From an uncultured Bacilli bacterium (GTDB lineage: Bacteria; Bacillota_I; Bacilli_A; RF39; UBA660), in contig CALVWH010000113.1 in the NCBI GenBank assembly GCA_944364705.1, forward strand, positions 1-6,293: DNA of 6,293 nucleotides, in the 5' to 3' direction. Below the pieces are notes generated by a model. That model did no database searches. It had not been told where the DNA came from and worked only from the letters and a program-made list of their open reading frames with translations. Below are positions 1-3,655 of the stretch, piece after piece. The position numbers and the translations under genes are program-made. Numbering within the stretch: position 1 is the first letter of the stretch; each line of letters opens with the position of its first letter.

Positions 1-595
1 ATGATATTTTCTTTTCGCTTTCAGAAATAAAAATAAAATTTTCATCATTCAATCCAAGCTTTGACAATATTTTGGCAACAATCCCATATCCTCTACAATC
101 ATCAAAATTTCTATTTCCTAGCAACAATCTTTGAGCATCATCTCTGTTTTTAGTACCAATATATTCACCATTAACATTCCTTCCAGAAACCTGCAATTCC
201 AACTCTTGTAACTTATAATGCAATCCCCAACCTTGCCCTTCTTGAGGAAGATGAATAAAAATTCCTTCATTTTCAGCAATAGTCTTTATGGCATTAATTC
301 GTTGAGCCTCACAATCGCAATGCGTATCGCCATACATCCCAAGTAAGCACTCACATTGAATCCTTAGGGAAATATCTTTTTTATGAAACATCTTTTTTAT
401 TTCTGAAAAATAATCAATATTCGACTTCGTTTGAAAATTATCAATTTGCTTATTTTTAATTAAAAGTAAAACATTTTCATTAGTTAAACCATACTCATTA
501 ATTTCGTTTGAATCAGCTTTATAACAAACCGTTAAAACCTTACCCTTAAATAAGCTATTATCTTGTTGTAAATAAAATGAAAATTTATCATTCAT
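1..595 (-). CDS. GTP cyclohydrolase II-like protein (RibA family), partial at left edge
   Basis: The 198 residues visible start at an ATG preceded by GGAG (605-608, 9-nt spacing) and remain open to the window edge, so the C-terminus is missing. GTP cyclohydrolase II opens the imidazole ring of GTP in the first step of riboflavin synthesis. Seen: the zinc-binding region R78-I-Q-C-E-C83 followed by C93-D-C95, matching E. coli RibA Cys54/65/67 with a loop one residue shorter; the Q118-E-G-Q-G-W-G-L core; and D166-C-R168, matching catalytic Asp126/Arg128. Residues 181 on correspond to the final part of the roughly 196-residue E. coli enzyme; residues 1-77 are longer and poorly conserved. Odd: E. 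coli Tyr105 aligns with Leu132, and Arg94 with Gln121. Family membership is firm, but a housekeeping riboflavin role is doubtful. A specialised enzyme that stops at the formylated intermediate, or one acting in another pathway, is possible. No other riboflavin gene is visible in the window. Confidence 0.85.
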   Translation of the reverse strand, partial: MNDKFSFYLQQDNSLFKGKVLTVCYKADSNEINEYGLTNENVLLLIKNKQIDNFQTKSNIDYFSEIKKMFHKKDISLRIQCECLLGMYGDTHCDCEAQRINAIKTIAENEGIFIHLPQEGQGWGLHYKLQELELQVSGRNVNGEYIGTKNRDDAQRLLLGNRNFDDCRGYGIVAKILSKLGLNDENFIFISESEKKIS

Positions 596-604
596 AGTAC
601 ACCA

Positions 605-608
605 CTCC
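605..608 (-). promoter_or_regulatory. Ribosome binding site of the GTP cyclohydrolase II-like gene
   Basis: GGAG on the minus strand lies 9 nt before the ATG at 595 and supports this start. Confidence 0.7.
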
Positions 609-626
609 ATAAAATTAATTACTTTA

Positions 627-655
627 ATCATAACATTATCGTTTTTATTTGTAAA
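627..655 (-). promoter_or_regulatory. Sigma-A-type promoter of the GTP cyclohydrolase II-like gene
   Basis: On the minus strand TTTACA (650-655) and TATGAT (627-632) are separated by exactly 17 bp. The predicted RNA start is near 620, giving a leader of about 25 nt. There is no room for an FMN riboswitch, so this copy is probably not controlled by FMN as housekeeping rib operons often are. Confidence 0.65.
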
Positions 656-793
656 CACATCGAAAAAATCTAATATAATTGAAAAACATTATTTTATTTA
701 ATAATATTCAAAAAACACAATATAATATTAATTGCACTTTTTCTTATTATTATGATTTTTTTACTTCAAATTAACATATATAACAACAAACCC

Positions 794-1456
794 TCAATAG
801 TCTAATTTAATAATATTATTTATTTTTTCTAAATTATTAATTAACGAGATTTTAAAATAACTAAATTTATTTGTAATGAAATTACCATTTTCATCAAGGC
901 CTTTATTCTCTTCCCACTTTTCCACAATATAATTGCAAACTCTAGCAACATCATAATAATCATATTCATTTAATATCTCTTCTAATAATCTTTGATATTT
1001 TGGTATGTCAAAATTATCTTTATTTATAAATTTTCTATCAATTAATGCTTTTATCAATGAACTTTCCTGTTTATCATATTTATCTTTGTTATTAGTATTT
1101 TGTTTATTAGTATTTATTTGTAGGTCATTTTCCATATTCCGTTTCTCCACATCTCCTTTTTGGGTATCTGGTTTTTCAAATATGTGATATTCATATTCAT
1201 ACTGTCCATTTGGTTTTCTAACCTGATTAATAACTAAATAGTCATTTTCTTTTAATTCCTCTAAAATATTTCTAATTGCTTTAATACTTTCTTTGCTAAC
1301 AGCTACCAGCCCATTAATAGAATAATCCCAGTCATCTGGTAGACTTAACATAAATGAAAGCAACCCTTTGGCTTTATATGATAATCTTATATCTCTTAAA
1401 TGATAATTAGACATAACTGTATAATTAGTATTTTTTTCTATTCTAAATACTGACAT
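794..1456 (-). CDS. Replication initiator / replisome organiser-like winged-helix protein
   Basis: A 220-residue protein with AGGAGG (1468-1473) 11 nt before its ATG. Residues 1-95 match the N-terminal winged helix-turn-helix domain common on Firmicutes conjugative transposons, plasmids and phages: FRIEK..NYTVMSNYHLRD, then LSYKAKGLLSFMLSLPDDWDY, then a recognition-helix region with LEEL and an aromatic-rich beta hairpin. Residues 96-130 form an Asn/Lys/Gln-rich linker. Residues 130-220 are predicted helical and resemble the small C-terminal domain of these proteins (aromatic IVEKW around 170-175, NKFSYFK near 200). By family knowledge such proteins bind the element's origin and recruit the helicase loader; that role is inferred here. 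It may also be a regulator that merely shares the domain. No relaxase, integrase or single-strand-binding gene is in the window, but its presence suggests the left part belongs to a mobile element. No clear terminator follows it. Confidence 0.75.
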   Translation of the reverse strand: MSVFRIEKNTNYTVMSNYHLRDIRLSYKAKGLLSFMLSLPDDWDYSINGLVAVSKESIKAIRNILEELKENDYLVINQVRKPNGQYEYEYHIFEKPDTQKGDVEKRNMENDLQINTNKQNTNNKDKYDKQESSLIKALIDRKFINKDNFDIPKYQRLLEEILNEYDYYDVARVCNYIVEKWEENKGLDENGNFITNKFSYFKISLINNLEKINNIIKLDY

Positions 1457-1619
1457 TTATTATTTTACCTCCTTATTACGCCCTTAAAAATCACGCAATA
1501 AGTAAATAATTAAGTAATTTTAATGAGATTTAAACTCACATAATAGCTTATTCTATAAGGAAAAGTAACAACTAATAAATAACTGCTTTCTCCCTTATTC
1601 TCCACCAGATTGATAGTTA
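1457..1619. other. Gene-free AT-rich spacer
   Basis: Beyond the ribosome binding site above, I see no coding region here. It contains a small inverted repeat (TGAG-ATTTAAA-CTCA around 1523-1537) and ends with TCCCTTATTCTCCACCA (1591-1607), which resembles the 3' end of a tmRNA or tRNA but has no matching 5' acceptor strand or TTCGA T-loop. It could hold the promoter of the organiser gene on the minus strand. Confidence 0.4.
1468..1473 (-). promoter_or_regulatory. Ribosome binding site of the replisome organiser gene
   Basis: Consensus AGGAGG on the minus strand, 11 nt before the ATG at 1456. The spacing is slightly long but the match is perfect, which fixes the start. I could not identify a convincing promoter further upstream. 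Confidence 0.8.
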
Positions 1620-1648
1620 CTCAAACTTATAAAAGTTTGAGTTTTTTT
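1620..1648 (+). terminator. Rho-independent terminator
   Basis: A perfect 9-bp stem, CTCAAACTT (1620-1628) and AAGTTTGAG (1633-1641), with an ATAA loop, is followed by seven T residues. The T tract is on the plus strand only, so it ends a plus-strand transcript although no complete plus-strand gene lies to its left in this window. It insulates the YefM-YoeB promoter downstream. Confidence 0.85.
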
Positions 1649-1687
1649 ATGTATTTATTTTTTATTTTGGCATATATATAAAAGGTC

Positions 1688-1716
1688 TTGTCGTACATAA
1701 AAAAGTACGTTATAAT
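1688..1716 (+). promoter_or_regulatory. Promoter and autoregulatory operator of the YefM-YoeB locus
   Basis: TTGTCG (1688-1693), a 17-bp spacer and TATAAT (1711-1716) make a strong sigma-A promoter. An inverted repeat, CGTAC (1692-1696) and GTACG (1705-1709), lies between the two hexamers. The two GTAC cores are 12 bp apart centre to centre, matching the paired TGTACA-core repeats through which YefM and YefM-YoeB repress their own promoter in E. coli. Binding here would block RNA polymerase. Operator function is inferred from this geometry. Confidence 0.75.
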
Positions 1717-1734
1717 GTGATTAAGGTGAAGAAT

Positions 1735-1988
1735 ATGAATACTATAAATATAACGAATGCAAGACAAAATTTATTTCAATTAGTTTCTGACGTAAATAAA
1801 GGATTTAATCCAGTCACTATAATTAATAATAAAGGTGAAAATGCTTATTGTTATCAGAAAGTGATTGGAGAGATATAGAAGAAACGATATATTTAAATTC
1901 TATACCTGGATTTGTGGAGTCTATCAATGAAGCTAGAAAAGAAGATAAAAATAATTGTAATGTTTATAAAAAGGGTGAAGAATGGTAG
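1735..1988 (+). pseudogene. yefM: YefM/Phd-family antitoxin, broken by a 1-nt frameshift
   Basis: ATG 1735, preceded by AAGGTG (1723-1728), opens a typical antitoxin N-terminus: MNTINITNARQNLFQLVSDV, then a strand ending in NNKGENA. This is the DNA-binding Phd/YefM fold. After codon 37 (Ala, 1843-1845) the reading frame is lost and stops at TAG 1876-1878, giving only 47 residues. The rest of the antitoxin continues in the next frame from 1848: LLSESDWRDIEETIYL and so on to TAG 1986-1988, overlapping the toxin start. One base is missing from the codon around 1846-1847, which would have read NTA (the family has Val). The lost half is the toxin-wrapping region, so a 47-residue product might still bind DNA but should not neutralise YoeB. 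A real decay mutation or a sequencing error are both possible; I see no slippery site suggesting programmed shifting. Confidence 0.85.
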
Positions 1989-2254
1989 AATATAAAATAA
2001 TATTTTCTAAATTAGCTGATAAAGATAAAAAATTACTAAAGCAAGCCGGGCTTGAAAATAAAACAAAAGAACTATTAGACTTAATAGCAATAAATCCTTA
2101 TCAAACACCACCAACATATGAAAAGTTAAAAGGAAACTTAAATGGATTTTGTTCTAGAAGAATAAGTTATCAACATAGATTAGTATATGAAATAGACGAG
2201 AACAATAAAGAAATATTTATTTTGAGAATGTGGACATATTATGATAAATTATGA
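1982..2254 (+). CDS. yoeB: Txe/YoeB-family toxin with catalytic His replaced by Tyr
   Basis: A 90-residue protein of normal family length. Its ATG (1982) overlaps the end of the antitoxin frame (TAG 1986-1988), the usual translational coupling, with a Shine-Dalgarno-like AAGGG just upstream. YoeB toxins are RelE-fold endoribonucleases that cleave mRNA in the ribosomal A site. Seen: family signatures NPYQTPP (39-45), E47-K-L-K, N52-L..G-F-C-S-R-R60, and H65-R66-L-V-Y. These include the equivalents of E. coli YoeB Glu46 and Arg65. The C-terminus reads RMWTYYDKL, where the family consensus has RMWTHY: Tyr86 stands at the position of catalytic His83, followed by the expected Tyr87 (Tyr84). A single C-to-T change (CAT to TAT) explains this. 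Activity is therefore probably reduced or lost, which would make the broken antitoxin tolerable. No terminator is evident downstream. Confidence 0.9.
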   Translation: MVEYKIIFSKLADKDKKLLKQAGLENKTKELLDLIAINPYQTPPTYEKLKGNLNGFCSRRISYQHRLVYEIDENNKEIFILRMWTYYDKL

Positions 2255-2320
2255 TATCTTTTTAGAAATTAGCATAAAAAATTTCCAAACGTGTACCGCT
2301 ATGGCACCATTTAGAAATCT

Positions 2321-2337
2321 GTTCGAGCGATTCGAAC
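2321..2337. repeat. Inverted repeat GTTCGA-N5-TCGAAC
   Basis: Perfect 6-bp arms (2321-2326 and 2332-2337) flank GCGAT, just left of the first type I cassette. There is no U tract, so it is not a terminator. It might be a protein-binding or recombination site, but no function can be assigned. The arms are the reverse arrangement of the Gram-positive LexA box (CGAAC-N4-GTTCG), so it is not that box. Confidence 0.4.
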
Positions 2338-2356
2338 TTAATATAAATTAAAGAAC

Positions 2357-2385
2357 TTGTCAAAGTTTTTTTTTTATGGTATTAT
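2357..2385 (+). promoter_or_regulatory. Promoter of antisense RNA A
   Basis: TTGTCA (2357-2362), 17-bp spacer, TATTAT (2380-2385). The same hexamers and spacing occur in copy B. A second TATAAT (2411-2416), also conserved, has no matching -35, but it would start an RNA exactly at the next hairpin, so a shorter RNA species cannot be excluded. Confidence 0.75.
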
Positions 2386-2416
2386 TAGTATGTAAGCAAG
2401 AAGACTTGCATATAAT

Positions 2417-2458
2417 AAAAAAGAGGAACATTCGATTTTGCAAGTGAATGTCGCCTCT
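2417..2458 (-). terminator. Probable terminator of toxin mRNA A
   Basis: Read on the minus strand, the AGAGG/CCTCT and ACATTC/GAATGT hairpin is followed directly by a run of six T residues (2417-2422). The toxin mRNA should end near 2415. The same DNA forms the 5' hairpin of the antisense RNA. Confidence 0.65.
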
Positions 2459-2472
2459 AATTTAATGGATTT

Positions 2473-2508
2473 GACACTCTATCAATGCTGAAGAGTGTCT
2501 ATTTTTTT
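2473..2508 (+). terminator. Terminator of antisense RNA A
   Basis: GACACTCT (2473-2480) pairs with AGAGTGTC (2492-2499) around an 11-nt loop; an A then seven T residues follow (2502-2508). The toxin stop codon (2499-2501) overlaps the 3' arm. Confidence 0.85.
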
Positions 2509-2591
2509 ATTGCTAGCACCAGTAAGGTAGAAAGTAACAAAATGATAGCAATGAGCTTTAGAACTTTTATTATAAAAGTCTTAGTTTTCAT
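2499..2591 (-). CDS. Small hydrophobic toxin peptide A (type I TA)
   Basis: A 30-residue peptide, MKTKTFIIKVLK (1-12), a hydrophobic run L13-I28 (LIAIILLLSTLLVLAI), and K29-K30. It has a basic N-terminus, one predicted membrane helix and a basic tail, the shape of membrane-acting type I toxins. The start is decided by a perfect AAGGAGG (2601-2607) 9 nt before the ATG. It has its own promoter (2657-2685) and a structured leader of about 59 nt. An antisense RNA converges on its 3' end. I do not recognise the sequence as Fst, TxpA, BsrG or another named family. The peptide from copy B occupies the same place but aligns poorly, so shape and not sequence is conserved. Toxicity is inferred from architecture. 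A plain small membrane peptide with antisense control is the alternative. Confidence 0.8.
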   Translation of the reverse strand: MKTKTFIIKVLKLIAIILLLSTLLVLAIKK

Positions 2592-2650
2592 CTTTATCTA
2601 CCTCCTTTTCTTCTTAAGATTGGAGGGCGACACTCACATCAAATGTTCCT
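2592..2650 (-). promoter_or_regulatory. Structured leader of toxin mRNA A, with occluded ribosome binding site
   Basis: From the predicted start at about 2650 the leader opens with a hairpin: AGG, ACATT pairing with AGTGT (one G-U), then CGCCCT. CCTCC (2622-2626) can then pair with the Shine-Dalgarno GGAGG (2601-2605), with extra CTT/AAG pairing in between, masking the ribosome binding site. GAGTGTC in the leader (2629-2635) is complementary to the toxin mRNA's own 3' region and to the antisense RNA terminator stem. Fold drawn by eye. Confidence 0.55.
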
Positions 2651-2656
2651 GTTAAA

Positions 2657-2685
2657 ATTATATTATAAGGGAATTTATAAAACAA
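2657..2685 (-). promoter_or_regulatory. Promoter of toxin mRNA A
   Basis: On the minus strand TTGTTT (2680-2685), 17-bp spacer, TATAAT (2657-2662); predicted start near 2650. Copy B has identical hexamers and spacing although the spacer sequence differs, which supports a functional promoter. Confidence 0.75.
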
Positions 2686-2942
2686 GCGAACAGATGAAAT
2701 TTTTTTCTATTTACCGGTAATTTTGATGTTTGCGACCAAATGCCTAAGAGGTTGAATATTTTATATAACAAAATATAAAAAGATATCGTACAATATATAG
2801 AATTCAGGAAAAAATTTAGAACTCTATAAGTAATTTTTTTATACGATGTGCAAAAGAAAATAAAATTGCTGATATAGATGTTTTAAATTTTAAAGTTGTA
2901 CGATTATGCATTCAACTTGTAACTAGTATAGCATGAGTTCGT
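2686..2942. other. AT-rich region between the two cassettes, mostly repeat copy A tail
   Basis: No supported gene lies here. 2686-2887 is the conserved tail of copy A, nearly identical to 3270-3487 apart from an insertion of about 17-20 nt in B and scattered changes. It contains the perfect palindrome TTACCGGTAA (2711-2720). 2888-2942 is unique sequence before copy B. Confidence 0.6.
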
Positions 2943-2944
2943 AC

Positions 2945-2973
2945 TTGTCAAAAGTCCCTTTTTATGATATTAT
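2945..2973 (+). promoter_or_regulatory. Promoter of antisense RNA B
   Basis: TTGTCA (2945-2950), 17-bp spacer, TATTAT (2968-2973). Identical hexamers and spacing to copy A. Confidence 0.75.
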
Positions 2974-3004
2974 TAGTATGTAAGCAAGAAAACTTGCATA
3001 TAAT

Positions 3005-3047
3005 AAAAAAGGGAAATACTTAACTTTTACACGTTGAGTACTTACCC
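3005..3047 (-). terminator. Probable terminator of toxin mRNA B
   Basis: On the minus strand the GGG...AGTA/TACT...CCC hairpin is followed by six T residues (3005-3010). Same position and dual use as in copy A. Confidence 0.6.
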
Positions 3048-3062
3048 AAAGTTAATTGTTTA

Positions 3063-3099
3063 AGTACTTAATCTATTGCAGATTGAGTACTATTTTTTT
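3063..3099 (+). terminator. Terminator of antisense RNA B
   Basis: AGTACT (3063-3068), T, AATCT pairs with AGATT, G, AGTACT (3086-3091) around the 5-nt loop ATTGC, then A and seven T residues (3093-3099). This is an 11-bp stem with one T-G wobble. Confidence 0.85.
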
Positions 3100-3109
3100 A
3101 TACATAGAA

Positions 3110-3178
3110 TCATAATGAGACTATTAATAAAATGATAATTAGTATTAGAAATGAGATTAGTAAATCTTTTTTCTTCAT
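3110..3178 (-). CDS. Small hydrophobic toxin peptide B (type I TA)
   Basis: A 22-residue peptide, MKKKDLL then an almost uninterrupted Ile/Leu/Val stretch to SL, ending at TGA. AAGGAGG (3189-3195) lies 10 nt before the ATG. A basic N-terminus followed by a single membrane segment is the same design as peptide A, but without the Lys-Lys tail. It is one of the shortest membrane peptides I would accept as a gene; the strong ribosome binding site, promoter and conserved antisense partner make the case. If TGA were read as Trp four residues would be added (WFYV), but other genes here use TGA as stop. It is likely a type I toxin by architecture. The family is not recognised. Confidence 0.75.
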   Translation of the reverse strand: MKKKDLLISFLILIIILLIVSL

Positions 3179-3233
3179 AAATATCAAGCCTCCTTCTATA
3201 GAAGTTGGCAAGTACTCAGCAGTTAGTATCCCT
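3179..3233 (-). promoter_or_regulatory. Structured leader of toxin mRNA B, with occluded ribosome binding site
   Basis: The leader starts AGGGATACT and folds TACT with AGTA (in AGTACT, 3211-3216) and GG with CC. It then has CTTC-TATA-GAAG extended by GCC/GGC, which buries AAGGAGG (3189-3195). Copy A masks its ribosome binding site with different bases in the same place, so the masking is conserved while the sequence is not. Confidence 0.55.
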
Positions 3234-3240
3234 GTATTTA

Positions 3241-3269
3241 ATTATACTGTTTGTATAATAATTAAACAA
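3241..3269 (-). promoter_or_regulatory. Promoter of toxin mRNA B
   Basis: On the minus strand TTGTTT (3264-3269), 17-bp spacer, TATAAT (3241-3246). The predicted start is near 3233. Confidence 0.75.
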
Positions 3270-3564
3270 GCGAACAGATGAAAATTTTTTTCTATTTACC
3301 GGTAATTTTGATGTTTGTGGCCAAATGCCTAAGAGGCTAAATATTTTGACATAACAAAATATAAAAAGATATCGTACAATATTATTCATAGGTGAATTAT
3401 ATAGAATTTAGGAAGAAATTTAGAACTCTATGAAGTAAATTTTTTTATATAATATGCAAAAGAAAATTGCTGATATGGATATTTTAAAAACGAAGAACAA
3501 AAACAAAATAAGATTAACAAAAGTTGCAACGTCTACGTTATTTGTACTATTTATATAATTTAAT
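3270..3564. other. Conserved repeat tail and unique AT-rich spacer without a supported gene
   Basis: 3270-3487 is the tail of copy B with the palindrome TTACCGGTAA (3296-3305). A 20-codon frame without a ribosome binding site (3278-3340) is not supported as a gene because the copy A counterpart is frameshifted. 3488-3564 is unique, with a small AACG-TCTA-CGTT hairpin near 3527-3538. Confidence 0.5.
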
Positions 3565-3587
3565 CGTTGAAATTCAACGTTTTTTTT
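3565..3587 (+). terminator. Rho-independent terminator upstream of the operon
   Basis: CGTTGA (3565-3570), AAT loop, TCAACG (3574-3579), then eight T residues (3580-3587). It separates the type I cassettes from the operon. What plus-strand RNA it ends is not clear. Confidence 0.75.
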
Positions 3588-3607
3588 CGTTTGTAATAAA
3601 AAAATGA

Positions 3608-3634
3608 TTGTCCTTGGAAAAAATGTGCTATAAT
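3608..3634 (+). promoter_or_regulatory. Extended -10 promoter of the four-gene operon
   Basis: TGC-TATAAT (TATAAT 3629-3634, TG at 3626-3627) is an extended -10 element. TTGTCC (3608-3613), 15 bp upstream, is a weak, slightly close -35. The predicted start near 3641 leaves a leader of only about 15 nt. Confidence 0.7.
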
Positions 3635-3655
3635 ATCTCTTACTGGAGGATCTTT

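Larger units (their letters stand above)
2392..2508 (+). ncRNA. Antisense antitoxin RNA A (type I)
   Basis: A predicted RNA of about 117 nt runs from the TTGTCA/TATTAT promoter to the U-tract terminator ending at 2508. It contains a 5' hairpin GCAAG-AAGA-CTTGC (2396-2409), a second hairpin with stems AGAGG/CCTCT and ACATTC/GAATGT (2422-2458), and the terminator hairpin GACACTCT/AGAGTGTC. It runs opposite to the toxin gene and overlaps its 3' end, so it is fully complementary to the last 80-90 nt of the toxin mRNA, as in B. subtilis BsrG/SR4 and TxpA/RatA. Its terminator stem also contains GACACTC, complementary to GAGTGTC in the toxin mRNA leader. Promoting decay or blocking translation of the toxin mRNA is inferred. 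No open reading frame with a ribosome binding site lies within it. Confidence 0.75.
2354..2887. repeat. Tandem repeat copy A: type I toxin-antitoxin cassette
   Basis: This block recurs about 590 bp downstream as copy B (2943-3487). Conserved parts are the antisense-RNA promoter and 5' hairpin (2354-2423), the toxin promoter, and the following roughly 210 bp (2680-2887), including the palindrome TTACCGGTAA (2711-2720). The part in between, which holds the toxin gene and pairing elements, keeps its layout but differs in sequence. This looks like a duplication followed by divergence, or acquisition of a second allele. Confidence 0.85.
2980..3099 (+). ncRNA. Antisense antitoxin RNA B (type I)
   Basis: Predicted RNA of about 120 nt. 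It has the same order of elements as RNA A: GCAAG-AAAA-CTTGC hairpin (2984-2997), a second hairpin with GGG (3011-3013)/CCC (3045-3047) and TACT/AGTA stems, and a terminator. The variable box reads AGTACT at 3037-3042, 3063-3068 and 3086-3091, complementary (self-palindromic core) to AGTACT in the toxin leader at 3211-3216. RNA A lacks AGTACT, so cross-regulation of the other module through this box is unlikely. Predicted to control toxin B in cis. Confidence 0.75.
2943..3487. repeat. Tandem repeat copy B: type I toxin-antitoxin cassette
   Basis: Second copy of the block at 2354-2887, in the same orientation. Promoters, the 5' GCAAG hairpin of the antisense RNA, hairpin positions and the tail with TTACCGGTAA (3296-3305) are conserved. 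The toxin coding region and pairing boxes have changed. Confidence 0.85.

Noticed and set aside
1005..1187. 60-codon plus-strand open frame
   Set aside because: It lies wholly inside the replisome organiser gene on the other strand, has no ribosome binding site, and mirrors that gene's codons.
1530..1607. Complete tRNA gene ending in CCA
   Set aside because: There is no TTCGA T-loop, no complementary 5' acceptor strand and no cloverleaf upstream; at most a 3' fragment.
1846..1878. Programmed frameshift restoring the antitoxin
   Set aside because: There is no slippery heptamer, stimulatory hairpin or internal Shine-Dalgarno at the junction; simple loss of one base explains it better.
3098..3112. 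TGA read as Trp, extending peptide B
   Set aside because: The confirmed genes use TGG for Trp, and TGA ends the YoeB gene at the expected length.
2354..3487. CRISPR array or transposon ends
   Set aside because: There are only two long repeat units carrying promoters, a gene and terminators; no short regular repeats, and no transposase gene or target duplication.
3608..3655. 16-codon N-terminal extension of the first operon gene from TTG
   Set aside because: The extended -10 promoter and the GGAGG of the ATG at 3656 both lie inside it, so the transcript starts after the TTG.
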